A stretch of DNA of 64,000 bases from Artocarpus heterophyllus. Lineage: Eukaryota > Streptophyta > Magnoliopsida > Rosales > Moraceae. A model generated the notes under the pieces. The model made no database searches. It was not told the DNA's origin and saw only the letters and a program-made list of their open reading frames with translations. The translations under genes and the position numbers were made by a program. The stretch covers positions 276,049 to 340,048 of the forward strand of contig JAJQZP010000418.1 of assembly GCA_025403435.1 (NCBI GenBank), written 5' to 3'. Below are positions 46,557-58,190 of this stretch, piece by piece (position 1 is the stretch's first letter; each line of letters opens with the position of its first letter).

Positions 46557-46712
46557 TTATGATATATGTTGACATTGTCACTACTTTATAGAGCTTTACA
46601 CTGGATAGATGAAGTGGGAAGAAATGTTCTATGATAGGGGCAAGTGGGCTTTCAATCATATGGGAGACATAACCGATTTTTGGGAGTGGATTTACCTACC
46701 TGAATCTAGGTA
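46557..46712 (+). pseudogene. F-box/PP2-B exon 2 fragment, block B
   Basis: Matches 33413-33562, including the donor site GAATCTAG|GTACG at its end. Small indels (ATGATAGGGGCAAGTGGGC, then a changed GGAGACATAACC) break the frame. Immediately after the donor the sequence joins the copia RT remnant of block C at about 46728, marking the duplication breakpoint. Confidence 0.8.
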
Positions 46713-46719
46713 CGTTCCC

Positions 46720-47345
46720 TGCATAACAATGATCCACTGACACCTCTGAAATCCAATTACTATACACAAAGCTATCAAACTTCTTGTACGACTGTTTAGG
46801 AGCTTGTTTGAGCCCATACAGGCTCTTTTGAAGTTTGCATACTATATTCACCTGGCCCTGTACTTCAAATCCCTTTGGTTGTATTACGTAGATTTTTTCC
46901 TCCAAATCACCATGAAGAAGGCAGTTTTAACATCCAACTGCTCCACATACAAGTCTTCCTACACCACTAACCCAAGTATTGTTCTAATTGTGGACAATTT
47001 AACCACCGAGGAGAAAATCTCTGTGTATATCCCTTCCTTCTATTGGAATCCCTTTACAATTAGCCATGCCTTGTACCGCTTGCTTACTTCACGTTCTTCT
47101 TTAATCCAGTACATCTATTTATTATACAAAGCATTCTTTCCTTTTAGAAACACTGTCAATTGCCATGTCTGATCGGTCATTAAAGATTCCATTTCTTGCT
47201 TCAAGGCTAACTCCCACATAATTGAATCATCCACTTGTGTGGCTTCATCATAACTTTCCGGTTTGCCTTTATCATTCAACAAAATATAGTGCAATGATGG
47301 GGAGTACCTCTGTGGTGGCCTCATAGGTCCCCAAAATCGTCTATA
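46720..47345 (-). pseudogene. Copia reverse transcriptase remnant, right copy
   Basis: Sister of 27530-28180. Segments on minus are MRPPQRYSPSLHYILLNDKG, WELALKQEMESLMTDQTWQL and EEKIYVIQPKGFEVQGQVNI, then CKLQKSLYGLKQAPKQSYKK. Frameshifts occur between segments and the catalytic Asp pair is not reached. Confidence 0.85.
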
Positions 47346-47896
47346 TGGAGTAATATTTTAAAAGGCGTTGAATTTGGCTCCACACTTCTTAACATGTCTC
47401 TTAAACACTATCAAATCTAATTACTTGGCTGCACGTTATTTTTAAAAGAAGTATTTACATTTTCAAAACAAAAATTAACCTCTATTCTTGCTTATAATAA
47501 TTACGTCCTACATGGAGTGCAAAACAAAAATCATTCCTACTGTTTTTTTTTTCTCTTTTCCTTCGAGGAAACAGCAAATGCTTTTTTATTTATACATCAA
47601 ATTTATTCGGAATTTTCTCTTGTATCCTATTTGAAAGAAAACAATTCTATCCACCAAGCCATGAAAAACTATGAGGTATAAACGGCATCAATGATATATT
47701 GTAAGAAGTACTAAAGCAATAATTTTAATTGATGACAAAATAAATATATGTCGCAAATTGAAACAAGTTATAACAACTACAATTTCATCTTAGTCAACAA
47801 AAAACAAGAAAATAATAACAATCTTCTTTTACTCTGAAAAGAAAGAAAATTATTCCTAATCAAAAGCAACTAGAACATCATTCTCTTCTAATCATA

Positions 47897-48849
47897 TTAC
47901 ATGAAATACTCGTGAGGTAATTTAAATATTTGATGAGGACGAGGGAACAAAATTTTTTGATACTCATGAGGTAATTTAAACATCTGATGATGTTCTGTGC
48001 TGATATTTGATATAGCAGTGGCCGTAGTAACAAAGGGATGATCCAACAATTTCTGAGCTGACCACCGTTTTTTAGGATCTCTTTGCAAGCACCTTCTCAA
48101 GAAATCCCTGCCGGTTTCTGAAATATCTGTCGGTATCTCCGGCATCATCTCCGTAAAAGCCAACAAAGAAAGGATCCTCTCCGGATCTAAACCCTCCACG
48201 CACCACCACGGATTGGTCCCGGTAATCATCACAAGCACAAGGCATCCCAGAGACCATATATCCATAGCAGTCCCAATTTCACCAAGCGCCACAGATTCTG
48301 GAGACATATAAGCTGGGGTCCCTCGGAATCTGTACTTCTTACTCACCGACACCTCCTCGTCAGGTTCCTTAGCCAGTCCAAAGTCGGAGAGCTTGAGCCG
48401 GTATCCATGGAGTGGAGAAGGAAAGACAAGGATGTTTTCAGGCTTTATATCACAATGCACAATGCCTTTTGCATGGATACGACTAAGACCCTCCAATGTC
48501 ATCCTAGTGCATCTTCGAACAATATTTTCTTGCCATATACGACCCCCGGCTTTGGCCATTAAGTCCAATAGGTCTCCGGCGGGTGCATATTCGAGAAACA
48601 AGTTGTAGTATTGAAGCCCTTTTTCGATGGTTATCTCATGACCGTAAATCTTGACGATTTCTGGACAGTTTTTAAATTGTTCAAGGATTTTACTTTCTCT
48701 AATGAGGGAATCTGAGTGTTCTAATTTTGCTGTTTCACAGCAAATAGTGTATTTCTGTTTGTGTTTTGAGCTAGGAAAACGGTTGCAAAACCACCTTTCC
48801 CTAATACTTTTACTCTTTGCCATGTTGAACGATCTATAGAGTTATTCAT
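47897..48849 (-). pseudogene. MAPKKK17/18-like kinase, frameshifted copy
   Basis: The copy of 28710-29663 in block C. The original start (48849) and glycine loop are kept. One T of a run is missing near 48736 (TGTTTCAC here, TGTTTTCAC in the intact copy), just at the ATP-lysine codon, and the frame ends in a stop a few codons later. Downstream, residues from TAKLEHSD to the end are open and conserved, with HCDIKPEN, DFG and SPES intact. An upstream ATG in the shifted frame (48823) gives a 308-residue open protein whose first 30 residues are out of frame and lack the glycine loop and lysine. The TATA box is retained at 48910-48922, so it may be transcribed, but it cannot be a normal kinase. 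Confidence 0.88.
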
Positions 48850-48922
48850 TGTTATATAAAATATATTAATTCCCTCAACGCTTTATTAATTTTTCATTAA
48901 CTGAGATAACCTATTTATAAAG

Positions 48923-51679
48923 AGTAAAAGTAAAAAACGTATCCTATTTAGAATCGAATAAGTATACAAAATCCTACTAGGTAAAAAAATACGTTAATCA
49001 AATAATTAAAAAAAAAAACAGAGTGTGTGTGAGAAAATAATAGTTATCCGGAATATTTGATTTTTATATATTCAATTTTTCTTTTTGCTACCGTCTTTTT
49101 TTTTTCCTTTTCTATAATTGTTTTTTCTTTTTGCTAGAATGGATTTTTTTTTATATATAATACTTTATTAATAAAAAAACGTTAAATAAGCTGTTAAACA
49201 AATTCCGGATGATAACAAAAGAGGAGTAAGAATCGCATACAGAAAACAGACTTCTAAACGGAGTCAACTACAATTCCTACGGCAAGAGTTCAACACCACG
49301 TAAAACCCTTTACCACTATTCGTTACATTATATAGTCCTAAATAATGAATCACACGTAAAATAAAATTCCACCGATAAGATAAAAGTCTATATTGAATCG
49401 ATTCCTATCATACCTAGGGCGTGGGAGTTGACTTTGGTCAAAACTTTTCGTAATTGATGACTTTAACTAAAATAAAACATTAATCTTCACACCGTATGTT
49501 TTTTGAGATAACATTATTTCGTACCTTGTTGTTAGAAAAATGTAAAAAAGCTACCCTGTATTTTTTAAAAATATAATTTAGATATCTTGAACTTATTCTT
49601 CGGGTTATGCAATGTTGAATTTACCCTTTAAATTGATAATTTCAAATCAATTAATTAAAAATACCAAACAAAAAGCTCCCAAAAAAATAAAAATTTTAAA
49701 AGAAAGTTAATTTGTCGACTAAAAAAACAGTTAGGACATAAATTATTTATCGGCAAATAATATAACATTAATTGGAACCAAATGAATTATAGAGAAATTA
49801 TTACTCTTTCAAAACATTCGTCTTTCTTGTCGTTATGAAGACATCATCGTTTACTATTTGCTTTACAATTTGTGGATTGTATCCCTAGTCTAGAGGTGGC
49901 AATTCATATAGCTGTGTTGTCATGTCGGGTTGAGGCTCACTATATGCAAAAAAAAATATTTCAATACTAACATGACTCTTGACATGAACGGATGACATGA
50001 ACGGATTGGAAAATCCCGATGTCAACACAAACCACTTTAAACATGAGTTGACAAGAACAAGACCTACCCTAAAAACCTACCTATGTAACAAGTGACCTTT
50101 AATCAATCCACAACTCCAAATCAACCCACAACATGAAATTAATTAATGACATTTTATGACCTTAAATTTATAATTTATACAACAAAGTTATATAAAAGAA
50201 ATCAAAACACATATTTATACAAAATTAAATCAATTCCATATTATAGACACATATAATCTAATACTAATTTGTTGAACACTATATATACTAGAGCAAAATA
50301 TTTTCTTAAAAAATAACAATCAATTTAGTGTCAATTTAGTCTAAAGCACGTTGACAAGAATACGACCATTTTTGGACTAGTTAATTTTCAGTTTGACATT
50401 AAAAATGACCCACAACTTTGAAAAATTGTATTGTGTTTGTGCATGTCATTGTGTCGTAACCCGTATTGCCAACTCTAAACTCTATCCGCATTCATGTATA
50501 ATGTAATTTTATGTTATTGTGGTTTTTGCGTAATATTATTTCGGTTTAAAACTCCATAATGTTGTCATTGTCCTTTTGAATAGGGTTAATCTCACCGGCG
50601 TCCCTTAATTTTGAGATTATTCATAATTTGGCCCTAAATCTTAAAATCTCTCACTCTATCTCTTAAATTTCATTTTAATCCCACTAAGCCCCCTCTATTA
50701 GGATTTTTGTTAAAAGCAAATGGAAAAGACCATGTGACTATTTTTTTTTTCTTTTATGTCCGATTTTAATTAAAAAAATAACAAAAGGAATTAAGTAGGA
50801 CTAAATTAAATAAGAGACAAAGTGAGAATTTTTAAAGTTCAAGGGGCAAACTGAGAATGATGTTGTCTTCTTTGCAATTTTTAGGGAAAAATTTTCTTCG
50901 CATTTTCGCTTTGATAGTGTTTTTTTTATTTTTGGAAAAATATCCAAAACATCCCATAGGATTTGTAAAAATATTAATATTTTCGATCTTCTTATACAAA
51001 TACCCAAAACATCCTCTGTGTTTTTAAAATCATAGTCCAAATACTCCTGAAATAATTAAACTTTTAAAAAAAACAAGAATACCCTTCTTAATGTTTGCTA
51101 AGTAAAATTTAAAATATTATTAAATCAAAATACTAAAAAAATCAATCTTAGAGTTAGAATGTTAAATACTCTAAAAATAATTAACACATTTGCTTAATTG
51201 AAATATTTGTTTAAAAATTTTAAATCAATTTTATTTAATTTTTAAACTAAATTATATTGAAAATAACATGTAATATAGATTAGAAAGGGTAATCATGAAA
51301 TTTTGTTGAGAATAAAATTTAATATAGATTAGAAAGGGTAATAATGAAAATTTCCAAAGTTCAATTGCTTCATTGAGTATTTTGGGTATGATTTAAAAAA
51401 CACAAAGGGTGTTTTAGACCTTTGGATAATAGAGGAGATATAATATTTCGGTACATAAGGTGGTTTTGGGTATTTATATATTTTTCCAAGCCTTGGTCAA
51501 CAGTTCACTCTGAAGCTTGAAGTCCCATTCCTCACCTAAATTTCCTTCATTGTTAAGAAAAGCTTAAAAAATAAATAACTTGATATTCTGATTAGGCAAA
51601 TTAGAGAGAGAAAGAGAGGAAAAAAATGGAGGAGAGAAAGGAAAACAAAATCTAAAAAAGGAGATAAGCCAATTACCAA
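48923..51679. other. Non-coding spacer of block C with two foldback repeats
   Basis: Matches 29737-32460. It contains the MITE-like inverted repeat (about 50585-50885) and the second foldback (about 50925-51480). No gene seen. Confidence 0.6.
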
Positions 51680-52821
51680 AAGAGTGTATTGCCTACAAAA
51701 TTTCCTTTACGTCTCCAAAAGATGCCAGCAAGTTCTGTCTAGTCTCTCCACCATTCAGATCAGCTTCCGATTCCGACATCGTTTGGGAAAAATTCCTTCC
51801 TCCTGATAACGACGACTTAATTTCCCGATCGGCTGTTCCGGAAACGACACTGCGTTCCATGCCCAAGAAAGCTCTCTATTTCCATCTGTGTGATAATCCC
51901 ATCATCCTCGACGATGGCAACTTGGTAAATCTTTTTTTTTTTCCTTTGGTTTTTAATTCATGGATCTTAAATTAGTTTCTACCAATGAAGATACCAAATT
52001 ATTAGGAAAGAATTGTGAATTTCAATGCAATTCAATCAAAACAATATGTACTTGAAAAAAAGAAAAAAAAAACTATTTTCATTTTCTCCAATATCTTGTA
52101 CACTTTAGCTGTTAGGCGTTAGTAATCATAGAATTCAATATAATTTTACTTTAACGTGGTGTATGGGAGAAGGTTTAGAACCATAAAAGTTAGAACGGCT
52201 CATTGTAAAGTTTCACTTTATATTGTAGCATGGGAAACTTTATAACATTACGGTTCAAGCCTTAACCCTGAAACTTTACGTTGCTTTTTCTTTTTCTCTT
52301 TTTTTATTTGGGTTTTTTGGCGCTGACTTCTTCAACTATGAATGAGTTGAAGTTGTTCCCAAAATTTTTGTAGCAAGTTATCTCGAAAGTTTAATAAAAG
52401 GTGACACACCTCTCTACAAATCAATAAATGACGTCAAAATTTTAGGGAAACAAGAAAAAAACACATGTGACATGAGGTGCTCTAATCGCCATTTAATATC
52501 TCTATTTCTTTCTTCAAATTAGCTCACTTAACATGTGGAGGATATTTATATATTTACGTCAAAAGAATTTAGAAATACCTCGTTAACCGTGAAAAAGTAT
52601 AGTGGGTAGACGTGCTAAATACTTATTTTTATTTTTAATATTGTTCTGTTTTCTTCTACCTTTGCTTGTATCACAAATGAATACGTTGTCACCATCATAC
52701 AGAGCTTTACACTGGAAAGATCAAGTGGGAAGAAATGTTTCATGATTGGGGCAAGAGGGCTTTCAATCATATGGGGAGACACACACCGTTATTGGGAGTG
52801 GATTTCACTGCTTGAATCTAG
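51680..52821 (+). pseudogene. F-box/PP2-B pseudogene, exons 1 and 2, block C
   Basis: Exon 1 (to 51924, GT donor) keeps a better F-box start than block A: QLPKECIAYKISFTSPKDAS, then DSDIVWEKFLPPDNDDLISR and KALYFHLCDNPIILDDGNL. Exon 2 (about 52702-52821) encodes LERSSGKKCFMIGARGLSII and HRYWEWISLLESR. The ATG at about 51627 is not in frame, because a TAA follows after nine codons. Exon 3 is absent; cyclin-T sequence follows in reverse. A truncated transcript is conceivable, a full protein is not. Confidence 0.85.
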
Positions 52822-52947
52822 GTACGTTCCCTGCATAACAGAACACCTTTTATTTTTCCAAAGGTGAATTTAAAAAATAAAAAATAGAAAACAGAAAGAG
52901 AGGAAAGAATCCTTAATTATTTGATCATGCTTCTTAAGCAAATACAA

Positions 52948-54065
52948 TTAATTACAAGCCAATATGGACTGATTATATGAGCTCAACTGATCAGTAGTTT
53001 TCCTAGTATTTTCATTCATATTAAAAAAATTTAAGAATAGTATTGGAAGCGTTTTGCAAAATATGTTTTTCCGTTGTTCTTGGAGGCCGCCATGATTCTT
53101 AGCATGCGACATCTCAGATGCTGGCCTGGAGAAAACTGGCTTTGAGGCTCCAGGTCTGGTGCTTCCAGCCTGCGAATGACTGTTGGTTGTCACATGTTCT
53201 TCATTGCTGGTAGTAGCTTTTGCAGGGACCCGATGAGTCACGCCACTTGCAGCACTTCCTTCAACATCACCGGATGCTGGGACTCGATTTTGTTGATACA
53301 GTTCAAACATTTGATTGCTTACTCCTGCAGGTAATTACCATGTATATAAAGAGCTGATACTAGAGAGATTTTACCGAAGATTTTTCATCAATTTAGACAC
53401 GACCATGTAACTGTAACTGTTGTCGACTCAAAAAAAATAAAAATAAAAATAAAAAGAAAAGGGGAAAAAAGAGAGAAACAGGGATTACAAGTGCTAGGAC
53501 ATTCTCTTTTCCATTTGCTTGTCCTGAATGGTTAATAATTATTATCATTTAATTTTTTAGACCTATCAGCTATCACCACCACTTAGAAACACACAAGAAT
53601 TTGGTCAATGCAAAGGATGAGAATCGCATGTCAAGTATGGAAGAAAAGATCAAGCAATGCATCGTTTTTGTACAAAGATTATTACTGCTAAAGAAGGTCA
53701 AGAATGACTCCAACTTCCAATTGGCGCGGGGTGACGTCAAACTCCTGCCACCAAACCTTCTCACACTTTGAGGAACTTGGCAGCAAGAAAAATGGCACCG
53801 GCAGCAATGTGATGAGGTTTCAATTGCAGGCAAAGAGATGTCCGAAGTCTGCATACCGCATTCAATTTCAGAAGAATGACCAATAGTGGGTAGTACAAAG
53901 AAACTACGATAAGCATACCCATCATTGACAAAATTTCAGGCAACTTGAGCAGGGGCATTTTGAGCTACTTTGAACTTCTTTATTAACTCAACAAGGGGTT
54001 AATATGGATGCTGCACATTGAGGTCAAATCGAAGAGTTGCGAGGACAGCTCTCTCCAAGTAATAT
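52948..54065 (-). pseudogene. Cyclin-T pseudogene, block C
   Basis: The uninterrupted version of the block A copy. The C-terminal exon (53330-52948) reads MFELYQQNRVPASGDVEGSA with an intact splice acceptor (CTGCAG on minus) before GVSNQMFELY. The cyclin-box exons (about 54063-53700) carry the same TAA after HPY and TGA at the Trp position as block A. It lacks further upstream exons and ends in sequence unrelated to cyclin T (LPILFLNFFN). Dead before duplication. Confidence 0.82.
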
Positions 54066-54428
54066 TAATTCTTTACGTTGTTCATATGCTTCCTGTTTGA
54101 TACATGCAAGCGCATGAATATATAAAATGGAAAACTTAAAAAAAAATAGCAGAGTGTGCAAAAATTATGTACAGATATGGGACAAGCAATATTATCTTCT
54201 CTAGACAAGAAAAACAGCGCCGATAAGAAGAGAAAATGACAGCAGGAAAAAGTGATGACACAAACATCAATCCAGGAGAAATACTCTACTAAGGTTGGTG
54301 CCATGCACAAAAAAGTTCCCGCATTTATTTGATAAACCGTATTAGTTGTATCCTGTTTTGTTCATACATGTGTGTGTATTTGATAAACGGTTTTAATTTT
54401 CTGTAGTCTATCACAGATTTTATTCAGT

Positions 54429-55326
54429 TGTTGCAGATGTGGAGTCAAATCAAGTAGACACCCTAACAAAAAGGAAAAAAAAGGGAGACATACGCGTGCT
54501 CGTGAGGCAGGGAGCAAGCGCCGCGGCTCTGGCAAAAGAGCGCCGCCGCGCTGGGACAATGGCGCCTAGGCGCCAATTGGAAGAAGCCTAGGCTCAATTG
54601 GAAGAGCGCCTAGGCTCAATTGGAAGAGCGCCTAGGCTCAAAGTGAAGAGCGCCTAGGCGCTACCTGCAAAGAGCCTAGGCTCAAAGTGTATGGCGCCTA
54701 GGCGCCAGGGGAAGAGCGCCTAGGCGCCGCAGGGGAGCGCCGTAGCGCTCGTTTCGAGCGCCGTAGCGCTCGTTTCGAGCGCCGTAGCGCTCGTTTCGAG
54801 CGCCGCGGCGCTGACGCGCTGTGTTGCGCGATGTTTTTGAGTCATAGTCGAACTCAAAGGTCCCAAAAAAGGAAAACCACTAGGGTTTCCTATTAGTTGC
54901 TATTTTTCTCCTCCTTTGGTTATAAATAGACATAAGGTGGCTAGGGTTGTGTGTGTGAAAGGTGTGTGAAAATTGTGAGTGGCATAATTTTGTGAGAGGC
55001 AAAATTCTTGAGAGCTTCATCCTTGAGAGAAGAAAAGTTCCCATTGGGTGTTAGATAGAAGAGAGTTTTGGTAAGTTCCCATTGGGTGTTAGATAGAAGA
55101 GAGTTTTGGTAAGCACAGTTTGTGAGTGTGTGAGAAACTGCTCTTGTAATCTGTAATCTCCTTCATCATAGTGGAATCTGTAAGCGGCAGAAACAGGACG
55201 TAGTCTCAATTTTGGACGAACTTGTATAAAAATTTGGTGTCTCTTTTTCTTCTTTTCTCCTATTTATTTTCTGTAATTGTTCGTTCTTGCGATCCTTGGA
55301 ATTATGAGTCGCCTAATTCCCCAACA
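54429..55326 (+). mobile_element. Solo LTR of the copia family with expanded palindromic repeats
   Basis: 898 bp, TGTTGCAG...CCCCAACA, same family as the LTRs at 34018 and 37521 but on plus. The empty site is seen in block A at 39425-39436. The flanks (TCAGT before, GTAAA after) do not form a clean 5-bp duplication. 54540-54820 holds eight CCTAGG-centred palindromes and three GCGCCGTAGCGC/CGTTTCGAGC units. A TATA box (TTATAAATAGAC, 54920-54931) follows the repeats. A 38-bp segment is duplicated in tandem near 55036-55110. Confidence 0.9.
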
Positions 55327-55904
55327 GTAAATATCATATAATGGTCAATAATATCGAATCTCATTGATCATGATGCGTCAAAAATATCAGTTGGTCTAGT
55401 ACATGCATTGCCTTTGCACAACCTCTAATAGGCCAGAGATGTTAAGAAGATATAAATTATGTTGTTTAATAATTCCCAGCGACTTACACAGGCAAAGACA
55501 AGGAAAAACTTGTATTTTTCTTTTGATTCAAGGGAGGGGAAAAGAGATGCTTAGTTGTCACAAACTTCTTAGGGAATGACAAGGAAAAAATTCCATGTAC
55601 TTTTTGGTAAAATAATGGGCAATTTAGAAATTTTATAAAGATTTTAAAGTTTTTATATTGTACCATGCTTGTTCCTCTTAGACATTTTTAAACCCAAAAC
55701 TATAAACTTTCTTCTACACCAATGAAACCATAACACCACGACTTTCGCAACTTAAATTAAAATATATCAGTAAATCAACAAGCAATAAAAAGCCCTCATG
55801 TGCTACAGCAAAACACAAAAGTTGTTACAGTCTATATGGGAGTTTACTTTGGTCAAAACTCATTGTAATTTTGATAACTTTAACTCAAATAAAACCTTAA
55901 TAGG
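55327..55904. other. Non-coding tail of block C and start of partial block D
   Basis: 55327-55750 matches 39431-39850. From about 55835 it matches the spacer after 30230, the beginning of the second partial block. No gene. Confidence 0.6.
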
Positions 55905-55998
55905 GGAGGAGAATACCACCACTATTGAGTGGGGTTTAACATGGCTCGAACCCTCAACCTATGGTTAGGGTGGAGGGATTTACAACCAACTAGGCTGT
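55905..55998 (-). repeat. tRNA-derived SINE head, copy 2
   Basis: On minus GACAGCCTAGTTGGTTGTAA (A-box region) and GAGGGTTCGAGCC (B-box) are better preserved than in copy 1 at 40230-40345. Both stand at the same relative place in partial blocks B and D, so the insertion is older than the duplication that separated them. Confidence 0.7.
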
Positions 55999-56642
55999 CC
56001 TCACTTATCTGAATTTTTATTATTTTGATACCATATGTTTTATAATATAACATTGTTTCGGTACCTTGTTGTTAGAAATATTAAAGATGCACCATGTATT
56101 TTTTAAAAAACATCACTTAGGCATCTTGAACTTATTTTTTGAGCCATGAAATGTCGAATCTACCTTTTAAATTGATAATTTCAAATCAATTATTTAAAAA
56201 AATACACAAAAAGTTCTAGAAAAAGTTAAAACTTTAAAGGAAAGTTAATTTATCGACTTAAAAAAGTTAGGACATAAATTATTTATCGGCAAATAAAATA
56301 ACATTCAATATGGGACCAAATAAATTATAGAGAAATTATTACTCTCTTTCAAAATATTCAGCTTTCTCCTCGTATTGAGGACATTGTCGTATGCCGTTTG
56401 CTTAACAATATGTCTATTGCATTCCTTCCCTACTAGTACTCGTGGATAATCTAAAGTTATGATATTGTCTTTTTTGCCTGATATTATGTAGGGTTAAATC
56501 CCAATAATGTTGTCCATGGTCTGGTTTAGTAGGTTAATTATACTAATGCCCTCTAATTTTAGGATCATTTATAATTTGTCCGTAAACCTTAAAAACTCTC
56601 ACTTTATCTTTTGAATTTTAATTTAATCCCACTTAACCCCTC
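55999..56642. repeat. Partial duplicate block D
   Basis: Matches 40346-41020 of block B and 30290-31460 of block A. It is cut at 56642 by the gypsy fragment; in block B the same sequence continues. Confidence 0.75.
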
Positions 56643-58190
56643 TGTTGAGGGTGAGCCCGGTGCCACCGCCAAGGAGACATACTCCTAGTGGTCGACTAAA
56701 CAGCTTGGCAAGGTTTTCAAAGAGCAAAACACCGACCTCGACGACAATGGACGTTGCATCCGAGGTGCTTCTCAGGGCCTCCAGGGCCGCACCTCAACAG
56801 GTTGCCACCTCGAACTATGCACTGGCTCGGGTCGGATTATTCTCATTCACAAGTGGATTGCTATTTGCCACCACAGGCCAACAAATGGCAAACAACTCAC
56901 CGTTTGATGGAGGCCAATCCATTGACGGAGGGACGTGACACTTGTCACCTACTGCCTGACATGCCTTGATGTGACACTCAGGTTGTGGGCAAAACCCACT
57001 TAACACCTGGTCCAAGTAGTGGCCTATAAATAGGACGCATTTATTGCCTCTTGAGAGATATGCTCCTTCCTACCTAACAAGCTCCCATCCTCTGTCGAGC
57101 AACCCCTACCTTGAGCATCGGAGAGCCTTTGTCTGTTGACTGACCCATTTTCTCCTACCTCCGAAGCGTCCCTCCTCTTGTTGCAGGCACACCCAACTAG
57201 GCAGAGGCGAGCCAGGAAGAACTTAGCAGTGTGTGCAGCCGCACGTGGTGTTGAATCGACGCCAGACCACAGTAAGCATCCACATTTTGGGGCTAGAAAA
57301 AGGGCCCCTACGCGTTCACTCAAACACCAGCCACAACAACTCTGAGGACCGAGATGGTAACTCGAGGAAATGCCCGAGATGATGTTGCCCAATAGGAGGG
57401 GTTGGGAGACATACGAAATTGACAATAGAATCCAGGTAGGCCTAGGGGCCACCCCCAGGCCACAAGGTCCCAATCCGGGGGTCAAGGGAGCACGGCCAGG
57501 GCTGAGCAAGTGCAAGACCCAATTGCCCAGGACCCCATCTAAGAACTCATAAATGCTGTTCAGATTCTCACGCAGTAGCTTACGCAACAGGCTCAACGTC
57601 AAGCCGCGCCTGCCCTACCCCTTCTAGCCCTGGCTGACCAGGCTAGAGGCCGGGTAGGACGGGATACGGCCGACCACAAAGAAGCTGATTTTGAGTTGTC
57701 TAGAGGCTCTACACATAGTGCCTCGACCAATAATAGACTCGTCTAAGAAGGCTGTCTTGGCCTTCAAGCAGCGCGGGTTTCGTCACCCCAAGGTTCTCGA
57801 GCATCCGTATTTGACCGGCTAAGATGCCAGGGAAAAGCACGCCAAAATCTCCAGCCCAAGGCTGGTGACCGCATGGAGGGTGGAGCACCGTACATGGTCG
57901 AACAGCCCAAAGATACGAACAGTCGTCAGTTTCGGGCGTTGCAGCGCCAAATTGACGAGATCCGAAACAACTGCTTTGGCCTTGATGACATAGGAGCCTT
58001 AGATCCACCATTTTTGGACACTATAATGCAAGCCCCTATGCCGCCCAAGTTCAAGTTCTCACAAATCAAGGCATATGATGGGACCATAGATGCAGACGAG
58101 CATGTCGAGCTGTTCCAATGGCACATGCTCCTCCAAAATGCCAGCGACGCGGCAATGTGCAAGGTCTTTTCATTGACACTAACTGGGCCA
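56643..58190 (+). mobile_element. 5' part of a Tat-like Ty3/gypsy element (probable LTR plus gag)
   Basis: Starts TGTTGAGGG at the exact point where block D homology ends. A probable LTR runs to about 57278 (ending AGTAAGCA). It is followed by TTTGGGGCTAGAAAAAGGGC, which resembles the PBS region of Tat-type elements. 57300-57872 is leader with no firm gene. The gag starts at 57873 and is cut at 58190 by the next LTR. The region is more GC-rich than its neighbours. Confidence 0.65.
57873..58190 (+). pseudogene. Gag fragment of Tat-like gypsy element, truncated by LTR insertion
   Basis: An open frame whose part from residue 50 (DTIMQAPMPPKFKFSQIKAY, DGTIDADEHVELFQWHMLLQ, NASDAAMCKVFSLTLTG) has the Retrotrans_gag pattern of Tat/Athila-type elements (PLP..FK.P....YDGT.DP..H...F...M.LQ..SDA.MCK.F). 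The remainder was displaced by the LTR at 58191. An inserted element of this size makes it non-functional. Confidence 0.8.

Larger units (their letters stand above)
46727..55790. repeat. Segmental duplication, block C (full copy, with solo LTR)
   Basis: Collinear with block A (27545-39960) but carrying the empty site of the block A copia element and its own copia solo LTR at 54429-55326. A partial block D follows. Differences to block A are spread evenly and include the kinase frameshift. Confidence 0.9.

Noticed and set aside
47897..48823. 308-residue kinase as a normal second gene
   Set aside because: Its first 30 residues come from the wrong frame; the glycine loop and ATP lysine are lost relative to the copy at 28710-29663.
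54424..55331. 5-bp target duplication for the copia solo LTR
   Set aside because: Flanks TCAGT and GTAAA share only GT; comparison with the empty site at 39425-39436 shows insertion but not an intact duplication.
55905..55998. Possible tRNA gene
   Set aside because: A- and B-box-like motifs exist but the acceptor and anticodon stems do not form; a second diverged copy in the duplicate block fits a SINE better.
57024..57602. 192-codon minus-strand frame in the Tat-like element
   Set aside because: Lies antisense across the probable LTR end and leader of a plus-strand gypsy element; no protein motif seen.
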